From the NCBI GenBank assembly GCA_031267055.1, contig JAIRZV010000049.1, positions 1-19,407 of the forward strand: a stretch of 19,407 bases of DNA, read 5' to 3'. Under the pieces are notes generated by a model. It was not told the DNA's origin and did not search any database. It worked only from the letters and a program-made list of their open reading frames with translations. Source of the stretch: Candidatus Margulisiibacteriota bacterium. GTDB lineage: Bacteria; Margulisbacteria; Termititenacia; Termititenacales; Termititenacaceae. This document shows positions 6,695 through 13,970 of the stretch, piece by piece. How positions within the stretch are numbered: the first letter of the stretch is position 1; every line of letters starts with the position of its first letter. A program made the translations under genes and the position numbers.

Positions 6695-7714
6695 TTGGTC
6701 GCGCTGCTCACGGCTCTGGCCGCTGTCTGGCCGGTCAAAAAACTGGCTGTCTATTCCAACGCGATCGACCATCCCGGCCAGCGCAAAATCCACGTGCAGG
6801 ACACCCCCAAACTCGGCGGACTGGCGATTTTTTTCGGTCTGCTCGCTGGACTGGGTGTGAGCGTTTTTTTTTACAACGGAGTTTTCAGCCGCGACCTGAT
6901 CGTCATCCTGAGCGGCGGTCTGCTGACCGTGGCGCTGGGTTTTGTCGACGACATTTACGCACTGCCGTGGTCGGTCAAACTCCTCGGCCAGATCTGTATC
7001 GCGGTCATAGTAGTGTCTTGCGGCATCGAGATCAATTATCTTAAACACCCGTTGTCCCTGCAAATAATCGAACTCGGCATTTTTAGCAAAATCCTTTCGG
7101 TGTTTTGGATACTGGTCGTCATGAATATTATCAATCTGATCGACGGTCTGGACGGACTGGCCGGCGGCATCGCGCTGATCTCGGCTTTCGCGCTTTTTAT
7201 TATTTCCCTGCTGACCAATCAGCTGTATGTGGTTTTTTTGCTGATCGCGCTCTGCGGCGCGACGGCGGGTTTTCTGCGTTTCAATTTTCATCCGGCTTCG
7301 ATTTTTTTGGGCGACACCGGTTCGCTGCTGCTGGGTTATTTGCTGGCGGTTTGTTCGATCACCGGCGTGCTCAAAAGCGCGACGGTCATCGCGCTGGGTA
7401 TACCACTGCTCTCACTGCTGATACCATTAGCCGACACAGCGCTGGCCATTGTTCGCCGGCTCAAAAACCGCGTCAATATTTTTCTGCCGGACAGCGGACA
7501 TCTGCATCATATTTTGCTGAATTATTACAAACACAGCCAGCGTGAAGTGGCGCTGCTGCTGTATTCCGCCTCGGCCGTGCTCAATCTGGCCGCTGTGCTG
7601 CTCTCCGTCACCTCCGGAATATACTCTTACCTGTGGTTTTTAGTTATAATTGCGGTGTTGCTGATCGTGGCCTTGCGGCTGAAAAAGAGGATTTTATGGC
7701 CAGAGTCAAAATAA
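6695..7714 (+). CDS. WecA/TagO-family polyprenyl-phosphate sugar-1-phosphate transferase
   Basis: This integral membrane enzyme transfers an amino-sugar-1-phosphate from its UDP donor to undecaprenyl phosphate. That is the first lipid-linked step for O-antigen, teichoic-type or other wall polymers. Family motifs are all present: RKIHVQDTPKLGG near the start, NIINLIDGLDGLAGG (catalytic aspartates), FLGDTGSLLLGY, and the HLHH motif that separates WecA-type enzymes from MraY. About ten membrane helices are expected. The first standard start is TTG at 6695. However, that gives a short first helix and has no ribosome binding site; an AAAGGAG seven bases before an in-frame ATC (6668) suggests a non-canonical start nine codons earlier. 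The 3' end overlaps murA by 19 bases. Confidence 0.9.
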   Translation: MVALLTALAAVWPVKKLAVYSNAIDHPGQRKIHVQDTPKLGGLAIFFGLLAGLGVSVFFYNGVFSRDLIVILSGGLLTVALGFVDDIYALPWSVKLLGQICIAVIVVSCGIEINYLKHPLSLQIIELGIFSKILSVFWILVVMNIINLIDGLDGLAGGIALISAFALFIISLLTNQLYVVFLLIALCGATAGFLRFNFHPASIFLGDTGSLLLGYLLAVCSITGVLKSATVIALGIPLLSLLIPLADTALAIVRRLKNRVNIFLPDSGHLHHILLNYYKHSQREVALLLYSASAVLNLAAVLLSVTSGIYSYLWFLVIIAVLLIVALRLKKRILWPESK

Positions 7715-8946
7715 TCGGCGAACAGCCTCTGTGCGGCGCGGTCAAGATTTCCGGTGCCAAAAATTCCGCGCTGCCGATCATGGCGGCGACTGTGCTGCTG
7801 GACGGTGAGAGCTTGATCACCAATGTGCCGGAGCTGACCGACATCACCACTATGGTGCGCATGCTGCGCTCGATCAATATCGTCGCCGAACAAAATGGCC
7901 ACAACATCCGCGTTTACAATAAAAAACAACTCAAGCATTTGATCCCGTACGAACTCGTCACCAAAATGCGCGCCTCGTTTTTTATCGCGGGGCCGATCTT
8001 GGCTCGAGTCGGTATGGTGCGTGTGCCGATGCCTGGCGGCTGCGCGATCGGTTCGCGGCCGGTGGATATTCACCTCAAAGGTTTTCAGGCTCTGGGCGCA
8101 AAAGTCAGATTGGAGCATGGTTTTATCGAGATCCGCTGTCCGAAACTCAAAGGCGCGTATGTGGATTTTCCTTTCCCCAGCGTGGGCGCGACGGAAAACA
8201 TCATGATGGCCGCGACGCTGGCCGAAGGCACGACCACGATCACCAACGCCGCGCAAGAGCCGGAGATCGTCGATCTGGCCGAGCTGCTCAATAAAGCCGG
8301 CGCGCAAATCAGTGGCGTGGGCACTTCGACTATTACGATACGCGGCGTCAGCAAATTGAGCGGCGTGGAGCATGAGATCATTCCCGACCGCATCGAAGCC
8401 GGCACCATGCTGCTGGCCGGACTGATCACGCGCGGCAGGATCGCCGTGCACAATGTGCGTCCGGCGGATATTTCCGCCCTGCTCTCCGCGCTGACTATCG
8501 CTGGCGCAAAATTAACAGTCAAAAATAATTCTATCGAAGCGGCGCCCGGCAGCGTTTGGCGGAGCGCGGACATCGTGACCAATCCGCACCCGGGTTTTCC
8601 GACGGATATGCAGGCGCAGATCATGGCTTATCTCGCGCTGGCCGACGGCATGAGCACTATCCGCGAGACAATTTTTGAAAACCGCTTCATGCACACCAGC
8701 GAGCTGCAGCGCATGGGCGCCAATATCCGCACCGAAGAAAGGATTGCTATAATTAAGGGTGTGCCAAAACTTTCCGGCGCGGAAGTCAAGGCCACCGACC
8801 TGCGCGCGGGCGCGGCGTTGTGGCTGGCCGGACTGGCGGCACAGGGCGAGACGACAATATATGACATCGAGCATATCGAGCGCGGCTACGAAAAACTGAC
8901 CGAAAAACTTTCGCGGCTGGGCGCAAAAATAAAGAGGATCAATTAA
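7696..8946 (+). CDS. murA: UDP-N-acetylglucosamine 1-carboxyvinyltransferase MurA
   Basis: MurA adds enolpyruvate from PEP to UDP-GlcNAc, the committed cytosolic step of peptidoglycan synthesis. The 416-residue protein shows KISGAKNSALPIMAATVLL, with the substrate-binding Lys/Asn, and GGCAIGSRPVDIHL. The Cys in that loop is the residue attacked by fosfomycin, so a Cys-type, fosfomycin-sensitive enzyme is expected. The late motif GFPTDMQAQ is also present. The start at 7696 is supported by AAGAGG five bases upstream and by the homologous N-terminus; the frame runs further upstream but overlaps the wecA-like gene. It abuts the next gene with no gap. Confidence 0.96.
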   Translation: MARVKIIGEQPLCGAVKISGAKNSALPIMAATVLLDGESLITNVPELTDITTMVRMLRSINIVAEQNGHNIRVYNKKQLKHLIPYELVTKMRASFFIAGPILARVGMVRVPMPGGCAIGSRPVDIHLKGFQALGAKVRLEHGFIEIRCPKLKGAYVDFPFPSVGATENIMMAATLAEGTTTITNAAQEPEIVDLAELLNKAGAQISGVGTSTITIRGVSKLSGVEHEIIPDRIEAGTMLLAGLITRGRIAVHNVRPADISALLSALTIAGAKLTVKNNSIEAAPGSVWRSADIVTNPHPGFPTDMQAQIMAYLALADGMSTIRETIFENRFMHTSELQRMGANIRTEERIAIIKGVPKLSGAEVKATDLRAGAALWLAGLAAQGETTIYDIEHIERGYEKLTEKLSRLGAKIKRIN

Positions 8947-10371
8947 ATGGCGTTCAAAAAAAACAAAGACTGGCGGACTTTTTTGCGGGAAACCGATACG
9001 CTCGAAAATCTGATCGGTCTGCTCTGGTTTGCTGTGTCTTCGGCGCTCATCATCTGGCCGTCCTCGCTGAACTGGCATTGGTCCAGCGCGCTGGCGCTGA
9101 CCATACTCAACGGCGCGGCGCTGACTATGATCGTCAACAAAATACTGACCATGCACGCGCGCAGTATTGTTTTTACGCGGCGGATTTTTATTTTGCTGGC
9201 GCTGATCTCCTGCGGCGTTTTGCTGGCCGCAAATTATCTCCTGCCGCTCAATCCGTTTTATGTGCCGATCACCGCGGCCGTGACGATTTATGGTCTGGTC
9301 TACGGCAACCGCTCGGTGGCGATCTATCTTACTGTGTATCTGGCTTTTGTGCTGGCTCTGCAAAATCCTGAAAATTGGTTTTATTTCTTTGTGATTTATA
9401 CGTTTCAAGGCCTGTTTTTGATCCATCTGTCTAGCAGCCGCCTCGAACGCAATTCGTTGACTTATTCAGCTTTGCTTAGCGCGTTGGCCGGCATCGCTAC
9501 GATGTCTTTGTTTTTTCTGCTCGGGCAAAGCGACCTGCACACTCTGTACAGTAATTCCGTGGCCATACTGGTCGCGGCTGTGGTTTCTACAGTGATTATT
9601 ATCGGTTTGTTGCCGTACATCGAGGATATTTTTTATATTGTCACGCCGACGAAATTGCTGGAGTTGGCCAGCCCCAATAGTCCGCTACTCAAAAGGCTGC
9701 TCATGGAAGCGCCGGGCACCTATCACCATTCGCTGACTGTCGCCAATCTGGCCGAAGCCGCCACAGAAGCCATCAAGGGTAACGCTCTGCTGTCGCGGGT
9801 CGGCGCGTATTATCATGACATCGGCAAGATCAAGCGTCCGCTGTTTTTCGTGGAAAATCAGCATGCTTTTGACAATCCGCACAATCAGCTCAATCCGCAA
9901 ATGTCGGCGATTATCATTATTTCGCATATCAAGGACGGCGTGGCTCTGGCCAAAGAATACAAACTGCCGCGGCCAATTATCGATATTGTGCAACAGCATC
10001 ACGGCGATAGTATCATGACGTATTTTTTGCACACATTTAAAGAAACAAATGAAAAGGCCGACGAGAGCGAAAAAACCACGGTCAACGAAGATGATTTTCG
10101 TTATCACGGACCCAAGCCGCGCACCAAAGAAGCCGCGATTATCATGCTGGCAGACTCCTGCGAAGCCGCGGTGCGCACGCTGGAAAAACCGACGCCGTCG
10201 CGCGTCAACAATCTGATCGGCCGCATCATCAAGGACAAAATCGACAATGGCCAGCTCGACGACAGCCCGCTGACTTTCCGCGAGATCAACAAAATCCGCG
10301 TCTCTCTGCAACAGACTATCGGCAATATGTTTCACAATAGAATCGCTTACAATGACAAAAGCAAAGACTAG
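8947..10371 (+). CDS. 7TM-HD phosphodiesterase of the PgpH family, short form
   Basis: PgpH-type proteins hydrolyse the messenger c-di-AMP at the inner face of the membrane. Seven hydrophobic segments lie in roughly residues 15-235. The HD domain follows: PGTYHHSLTVANLAEAA, then RVGAYYHDIGKIKRP, then IIISHIKDG and QQHHGDS, which supply the metal-binding His/Asp set. Classical PgpH is about 700 residues and carries a large extracellular domain before the membrane part; that domain is missing here (474 residues). The gene starts directly after the murA stop. Its place upstream of ybeY and dgkA matches the common phoH-pgpH-ybeY-dgkA-era order, although phoH and era are absent. Confidence 0.9.
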   Translation: MAFKKNKDWRTFLRETDTLENLIGLLWFAVSSALIIWPSSLNWHWSSALALTILNGAALTMIVNKILTMHARSIVFTRRIFILLALISCGVLLAANYLLPLNPFYVPITAAVTIYGLVYGNRSVAIYLTVYLAFVLALQNPENWFYFFVIYTFQGLFLIHLSSSRLERNSLTYSALLSALAGIATMSLFFLLGQSDLHTLYSNSVAILVAAVVSTVIIIGLLPYIEDIFYIVTPTKLLELASPNSPLLKRLLMEAPGTYHHSLTVANLAEAATEAIKGNALLSRVGAYYHDIGKIKRPLFFVENQHAFDNPHNQLNPQMSAIIIISHIKDGVALAKEYKLPRPIIDIVQQHHGDSIMTYFLHTFKETNEKADESEKTTVNEDDFRYHGPKPRTKEAAIIMLADSCEAAVRTLEKPTPSRVNNLIGRIIKDKIDNGQLDDSPLTFREINKIRVSLQQTIGNMFHNRIAYNDKSKD

Positions 10372-10386
10372 CCGCAATAAAATACC

Positions 10387-10788
10387 ATGAACTATTTAAA
10401 TAAATTAGTTCCGGTAAAAATCGACCGCGTTATTGTCAGCGATCTTTTGCAAAAAAGCGGTCTGGCGGGAATTTCCGTAACGCTGTGCGATAAACAAACT
10501 ATCCGCAATTTAAACCGGAAATTTCGCCGGCAAAACAAAGCGACCGATGTACTGTCTTTTGATTGCGGAGATATTATTATCTGTCCGGCGGTCGCGTCCG
10601 CCAGCGCCAAAAAATACCACAACTCTCTGTCCCATGAGCTGCTTTATTTGCTTATTCACGGCATCTGTCATCTGCAGGGGCATGACCACGGCACGCCGCG
10701 TGAAACCGCCCTCATGCAAAAAGCCGAGCGGCGCTACTTGGCGTATTTACACAAAAAATATAAGATATTAATTATGGGGAGAATTTAG
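10387..10788 (+). CDS. ybeY: Endoribonuclease YbeY (rRNA maturation factor)
   Basis: YbeY is a zinc-dependent RNase for 16S rRNA 3'-end maturation and ribosome quality control. The 133-residue protein carries the family signature HGICHLQGHDH, with three zinc-binding histidines, preceded by SLSHELLYLLI. The middle has NRKFRRQNKATDVLSFD, the conserved segment with the catalytic-site Arg region. It is slightly shorter than the usual 150 residues. No clear ribosome binding site precedes the ATG, so it probably depends on coupling from the upstream gene. Its TAG stop overlaps the dgkA GTG start by one base. Confidence 0.93.
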   Translation: MNYLNKLVPVKIDRVIVSDLLQKSGLAGISVTLCDKQTIRNLNRKFRRQNKATDVLSFDCGDIIICPAVASASAKKYHNSLSHELLYLLIHGICHLQGHDHGTPRETALMQKAERRYLAYLHKKYKILIMGRI

Positions 10789-11159
10789 TGGACTCTAAAA
10801 ACCGCAGTTTATTATTTAGTGTTGGCTGCGCTATTCAGGGGATTTACCAAGCGTTCAAACAAGAGGCCAATTTGCGCATTCATTTTGTGGCGGCGGTGCT
10901 GGCGGTCACGGCGGGGTTTGTTTTTAAGCTCGCTGCCAGCGAATGGATGGTTTTGCTCCTGACGATTACGCTGGTAATTTTTGCCGAACTGATCAACACC
11001 GCGCTGGAAGCCAATGTCAATCTGGCCACTAAAAAACAGCGGCCGGAAGCCAAGCTGGCCAAAGACGCCGCGGCTGGCGCGGTTTTGCTTACGGCTCTCA
11101 ACGCGGTCTTGATCGGTCTGCTGATTTTCGGCCCAAAAATCCGGGAGTGTTTTCGCTGA
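10788..11159 (+). CDS. dgkA: Diacylglycerol/undecaprenol kinase DgkA
   Basis: This small integral membrane kinase phosphorylates diacylglycerol or, in Gram-positive-type relatives, undecaprenol, so it can refill the lipid carrier used by the WecA-like enzyme and MurG. The 123-residue protein has the order QAFKQEANLRIHF, three membrane helices, ELINTALEANVNL and KLAKDAAAGAVLL. Family members usually show Asp in the EaxVDl position; here it reads NVNL, an Asn for Asp change worth noting. The start is GTG with GGGGAG upstream. The stop overlaps the next ATG as TGATG. Confidence 0.92.
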   Translation: MDSKNRSLLFSVGCAIQGIYQAFKQEANLRIHFVAAVLAVTAGFVFKLAASEWMVLLLTITLVIFAELINTALEANVNLATKKQRPEAKLAKDAAAGAVLLTALNAVLIGLLIFGPKIRECFR

Positions 11160-12187
11160 TGTTTTTGGAAATTATTTTCAGCGTTATCCTGCTTTGCGCT
11201 TCGGCTTTTTTTTCCTGCTCGGAAACTGCGCTGACCTCGCTGCCCAAACATCAGGCCGGTTATCTCAAAAAGCGCAAGGTCAAAGGCGCCAAAGCCGCAT
11301 TATTTCTCAAAGAAAATCCGGGTATTATGCTGGCCACGATATTGATCGGCAACAATCTCGTCAATGTCACGCTGACCGCGCTGGGCACGCTGATCACTTT
11401 GAAAATCCTGCGTAATTTCGGCATCGAAAATGAAGTTTACATCACTATCCTCACCACAGTGTGCGTTACTTTTACCGTGCTGGTTTTCGGTGAAGTTACG
11501 CCCAAGGCTATCGGCCTGTCCAGAGCGCGGCATTTCGCGCTTCTTTTCAGCCGCAGTATTGTTTTTCTGGCGCATCTTTTCAAGCCGCTGGTTTTTAGCT
11601 TGAATAAATTTTCCAATCTCGCGATAACTTTGCTGGGCGGACAGCCGCTCGGTAAAAACAGCCTGATGACCGAAGAAGAGTTGCTCTCGATCATCGATGC
11701 CGGCCAGGAAACCGGTGTGATCGAAAAAGAAGAAAAAAATATGCTGCACGACGTGATCCGTTTCGGCGATTCTTTTGTGGGCGAAGTCATGACGCCGCTC
11801 GACAATGTGATCTCGGTCAGCGAGACGGACACGATCGAAACTCTTTTCCGCAAAATCAAAGACCGCCTGCCGTCGCGCATTCCTGTGTACAGCGGCAGCC
11901 GCCGGAATATTATTGGCGTGCTGTATCTCAAAGACTTGCTGCAAAAAATCCACTACACGCTGAATTATGAGCAGCAGCGCATCAATGAATTCAAAGACCT
12001 GATCCGGCCGCCCTATATCGTCTACATCGACCAAAAAAGCGCTTACGTCATGCGCTACATGCGTTTTCAGCATATTCACATCGCCGTCGTACAAAACCGC
12101 GACAAAAAAACCGTCGGCATTGTAACTTTTGAGGATATGCTGGAAGAGATTATCGGGGAAATACAGGATGAGTATGAGAAGGGGTAA
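11159..12187 (+). CDS. CNNM-CBS membrane protein (HlyC/CorC type)
   Basis: The N-terminal CNNM domain (about residues 1-185, hydrophobic helices) contains FFSCSETAL, ILIGNNLVN and FGEVTPKAIGLS. These are signature residues of the Mg2+-transport-related CNNM/CorB/YfjD family. A CBS pair follows (EVMTPLDNVISV to VGIVTFEDMLEEIIGEIQDE), which binds adenine nucleotides. The protein stops right after the second CBS motif at 342 residues, without the roughly 80-residue CorC_HlyC domain of most members. The Fic gene begins inside its last codons, so C-terminal truncation by insertion is possible; naturally short members also exist. I chose ATG 11159, which overlaps the dgkA stop. A GTG at 11147 would add four residues. 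Confidence 0.9.
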   Translation: MFLEIIFSVILLCASAFFSCSETALTSLPKHQAGYLKKRKVKGAKAALFLKENPGIMLATILIGNNLVNVTLTALGTLITLKILRNFGIENEVYITILTTVCVTFTVLVFGEVTPKAIGLSRARHFALLFSRSIVFLAHLFKPLVFSLNKFSNLAITLLGGQPLGKNSLMTEEELLSIIDAGQETGVIEKEEKNMLHDVIRFGDSFVGEVMTPLDNVISVSETDTIETLFRKIKDRLPSRIPVYSGSRRNIIGVLYLKDLLQKIHYTLNYEQQRINEFKDLIRPPYIVYIDQKSAYVMRYMRFQHIHIAVVQNRDKKTVGIVTFEDMLEEIIGEIQDEYEKG

Positions 12188-13094
12188 CTTAAAGCTAACA
12201 TCAAAAAGCAGAACAATATCAATCCGATTCTTCGATGACCGGGAGGTCAGAGCCGTTTGGGATGATGAGAGCTCCAAGTGGTGGTTTTCCGTCCTTGATA
12301 TTGTTGGTGTTTTGCGTGACGAAAACGACTACGAGAAAAATCGCAACTACTGGAAATACCTCAAAGCCAAGTTAAAATGCGGCGGTAACCAACTGGGTAG
12401 CGCCACTACCCAGTTTAGGTTTACCGCACCGGACGGCAAGAAGCGTCTGGCCAATGCGCTTGACAATGATAGCATCATTGAGCTTGCCAAGAGCTTCCCC
12501 GCAGCCAAAGCAAGCCGCTTCATTGAATGGTTCACATACAGCGACGATACAATAGACGGAAAGAGCAAAAGCAAGGCTTACGCGCTTTTCGACAGTTCAT
12601 TGCTTGACACGATAGAAGTCGGCACCGTAAAGAGTTTGCAGCAGATACACGCCTATCTGTTCGGCGGCCTCTATGACTTCGCCGGGCAAATCAGGACACT
12701 CAACACCGCAAAGGGTGGTTTTCAGTTCGCGATGGCACAATTCCTGTCGGAATCGCTGCGAAAGATTGAGGGGATGCCCGAAAGCAACCTCGACGAAATA
12801 ATAGACAAGTATGTTGAGATGAACATCGCCCACCCGTTCATGGAGGGTAACGGCAGGAGCACGAGGATATGGCTTGACCTGATACTTAAAAAGAATTTAA
12901 AGCTCTGCGTGGATTGGAGCAGGGTTGGTAAGAAAGAATATCTTGCCGCAATGGAAAAGAGCGTTTCGGACAGCGCACCGATAAAAGCCTTGCTGCAAGC
13001 CGCGTTGACCGATAGGATAAACGACCGCGAGGTGTTTATGAAAGGTGTTGATTATTCGTATTACTACGAACAGGATAATGACATCACAGGCTGA
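12174..13094 (+). CDS. Bro-N and Fic domain fusion protein, adenylyltransferase-like
   Basis: Residues about 12-120 form a Bro-N/DinD-like domain (ISIRFFDDREVRAVWDDE, KWWFSVLDIVGVL, NYWKYLKAKL, PAAKASRFIEWF), known from phage antirepressors and DNA-damage-related proteins. Residues about 130-295 are a Fic domain with a canonical HPFMEGNGRSTR active site at residue 220; such enzymes usually transfer AMP to target proteins. The ATG at 12174 is chosen because AGGA lies five bases upstream, and ATG 12168 is the alternative. It overlaps the CNNM gene by 14 bases but is otherwise a typical accessory gene, probably a late addition to the operon. The physiological target is unknown. Confidence 0.85.
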   Translation: MRRGNLKLTSKSRTISIRFFDDREVRAVWDDESSKWWFSVLDIVGVLRDENDYEKNRNYWKYLKAKLKCGGNQLGSATTQFRFTAPDGKKRLANALDNDSIIELAKSFPAAKASRFIEWFTYSDDTIDGKSKSKAYALFDSSLLDTIEVGTVKSLQQIHAYLFGGLYDFAGQIRTLNTAKGGFQFAMAQFLSESLRKIEGMPESNLDEIIDKYVEMNIAHPFMEGNGRSTRIWLDLILKKNLKLCVDWSRVGKKEYLAAMEKSVSDSAPIKALLQAALTDRINDREVFMKGVDYSYYYEQDNDITG

Positions 13095-13100
13095 GGACTT

Positions 13101-13160
13101 TCTACGGCGCACACTCTGCGTGCTTGTAGATCTCACTTCACGTCGCTACGCTTGTGAAGT
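13101..13160. repeat. Two short hairpins after the Fic gene
   Basis: TCTAC/GTAGA arms (13101-13105, 13126-13130) and ACTTCAC/GTGAAGT arms (13135-13141, 13154-13160) lie in the gap after the Fic stop. Neither has a T-run, so they are not clear terminators. They may belong to REP-like elements. Confidence 0.4.
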
Positions 13161-13186
13161 TCGACGCGCGCGCATTGAAAACCGTA

Positions 13187-13226
13187 CCATTGGCCTGTGG
13201 CACGGTCGTGTGCCTTCCGGATAAAA
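13187..13226 (+). repeat. 40-bp repeat with hairpin, copy A
   Basis: It matches 13917-13956 at 34 of 40 positions, in the same orientation. The core is GGCACGGTCGTGTGCC, a stem of five base pairs around a six-base loop. Copies A and B bracket the RelE/RHH module. Their closeness to a REP-associated transposase suggests a REP-like element. Confidence 0.6.
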
Positions 13227-13254
13227 AAAGACCCTGCTTTTCAGCAGAGTCTTT
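13223..13254 (-). terminator. Rho-independent terminator after the third paralogue remnant
   Basis: On the minus strand GACTCTGCT and AGCAGGGTC form a stem around a GAAA-type loop, followed by a run of seven T. It ends the RelE transcript and, originally, the lost third copy of the small-protein family. Confidence 0.85.
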
Positions 13255-13275
13255 AGCAAGTCAGTCTGAAATAAA

Positions 13276-13323
13276 CTAACCTTGACCCGTTACCGAGTGA
13301 ATTTGTTGTCTTCCTCCGCCTTG
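13276..13323 (-). pseudogene. C-terminal remnant of a third small-protein paralogue
   Basis: Fifteen codons before a TAG read QGGGRQQIHSVTGQG. The end (Q, V/I, HSVTGQG) equals the C-terminus of both intact paralogues at 14615 and 15368, and a terminator follows as it does for them. Upstream the frame closes at once with TAA. In another frame a further family fragment (NKA) is seen, showing a frameshift too. The RelE gene abuts the remnant, so the toxin module appears to have replaced the rest of the gene. Confidence 0.75.
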
Positions 13324-13329
13324 TTACAG

Positions 13330-13584
13330 TTAATACAATTGTGCGTGTGTGCCAACAGTAACAAATAAAGCAATATCATTAATCAATTTGAAATGCAAAC
13401 GCAAATCGCCGCCAGCGCTAATAGAATAATGCCCCAACCATTCGCCTTTCAAAGCGTGATTACGCAAGGTTCGATTTGTGCAGTCTGACATAAACATCTC
13501 TATGGTCGCGTCAACCTTATCCTGTTTTTTGGCAGGAAGCTTTTGGTATTCTTTGTCAAAGTTTTTTGAGAACTCAACCCGCAT
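13330..13584 (-). CDS. RelE/YafQ-family mRNA interferase toxin
   Basis: RelE-type toxins cut mRNA in the ribosomal A site. The 84-residue protein begins MRVEFSKNFDKEYQKLP and has LRNHALKGEWLGHYSISAGGDLRLHFK, the characteristic hairpin with the GDLRL strand and catalytic basic residues, then the short C-terminal strand FVTVGTHAQLY with a terminal Tyr after His. The gene starts two bases after the antitoxin stop. Its own stop lies against the broken third copy of the small-protein family. Confidence 0.88.
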   Translation of the reverse strand: MRVEFSKNFDKEYQKLPAKKQDKVDATIEMFMSDCTNRTLRNHALKGEWLGHYSISAGGDLRLHFKLINDIALFVTVGTHAQLY

Positions 13585-13586
13585 GA

Positions 13587-13862
13587 CTATCGGCGTATTC
13601 TTTTAAGGTGCGCCAGCGCGGCTTTGGGCGAGTCAAATGTTTCCAATTCGCCGGCCGCATGCTCTTTTTCGGCCGTAAGAATCGACCGTCGTAAATTGGC
13701 GTTAGGCTGAAAACTGCTAATCAGCACATCACCGCCATTAGCAAAACGGTGCAATTCATTGCGCAAAACTAAACTTAAACTAATGCCTAATCTGTCCGCT
13801 CTACCCTGCGCCGCCGCCACCAAATCGTCTGCAACCCGAATTGTTAAAGTTCTATTATTCAT
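13587..13862 (-). CDS. RHH/RelB-type antitoxin
   Basis: The 91-residue protein begins MNNRTLTIRVADDLVAAAQGRADRLGISLSLVL, a ribbon-helix-helix DNA-binding domain (strand about residues 3-9, then two helices). The C-terminal half (TAEKEHAAGELETF, ALAHLKRIRR) would bind the toxin. It is the first gene of the pair, as usual. A perfect 17-base palindrome over the promoter is a natural operator for autoregulation. The -10 box lies six bases before the ATG, so the message is probably leaderless. Confidence 0.87.
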   Translation of the reverse strand: MNNRTLTIRVADDLVAAAQGRADRLGISLSLVLRNELHRFANGGDVLISSFQPNANLRRSILTAEKEHAAGELETFDSPKAALAHLKRIRR

Positions 13863-13866
13863 GTAA

Positions 13867-13897
13867 ATATTGTACTACAATATATGTACATTTGCAA
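13867..13897 (-). promoter_or_regulatory. Antitoxin promoter and operator palindrome
   Basis: TTGCAA (13892-13897), a 17-base spacer and TACAAT (13869-13874) form a good sigma-70 promoter, and the ATG follows six bases later. ATATTGTACTACAATAT (13867-13883), with eight-base arms, covers the -10 box. Binding of the RHH antitoxin there would block transcription. Confidence 0.75.
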
Positions 13898-13916
13898 TAC
13901 ACCAAAGGAATTCACG

Positions 13917-13956
13917 CCATTGTCCTGCGGCACGATCGCGTGCTTTCCGGACAAAA
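13917..13956 (+). repeat. 40-bp repeat with hairpin, copy B
   Basis: This is the second copy of the element at 13187. The hairpin core is GCACGATCGCGTGC: where the two copies differ, the stem is kept (GCACG/CGTGC). It lies 15 bases beyond the stop of the RAYT gene, the usual place for REP sequences that flank such transposases. Confidence 0.6.
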
Positions 13957-13970
13957 CGAATAGGCTGTAA

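Noticed and set aside
6683..7291. Minus-strand 202-codon frame opposite the WecA-like gene
   Set aside because: Very hydrophilic mirror of membrane-helix codons, a known artefact.
7627..8451. Long minus-strand open frame (274 codons) opposite wecA-like and murA
   Set aside because: It lies wholly antisense to strongly conserved genes, is rich in Arg/His/Gln/Asp typical of shadow translations, and has no ribosome binding site or family motif.
8512..9426. Minus-strand open frame of 304 codons opposite murA and the HD gene
   Set aside because: Antisense shadow caused by codon bias; composition is implausible and no motif is seen.
11300..12277. Minus-strand open frame of 325 codons opposite the CNNM gene
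   Set aside because: Antisense shadow of a clearly conserved membrane protein; Asp/His/Gln-rich and without any recognisable domain.
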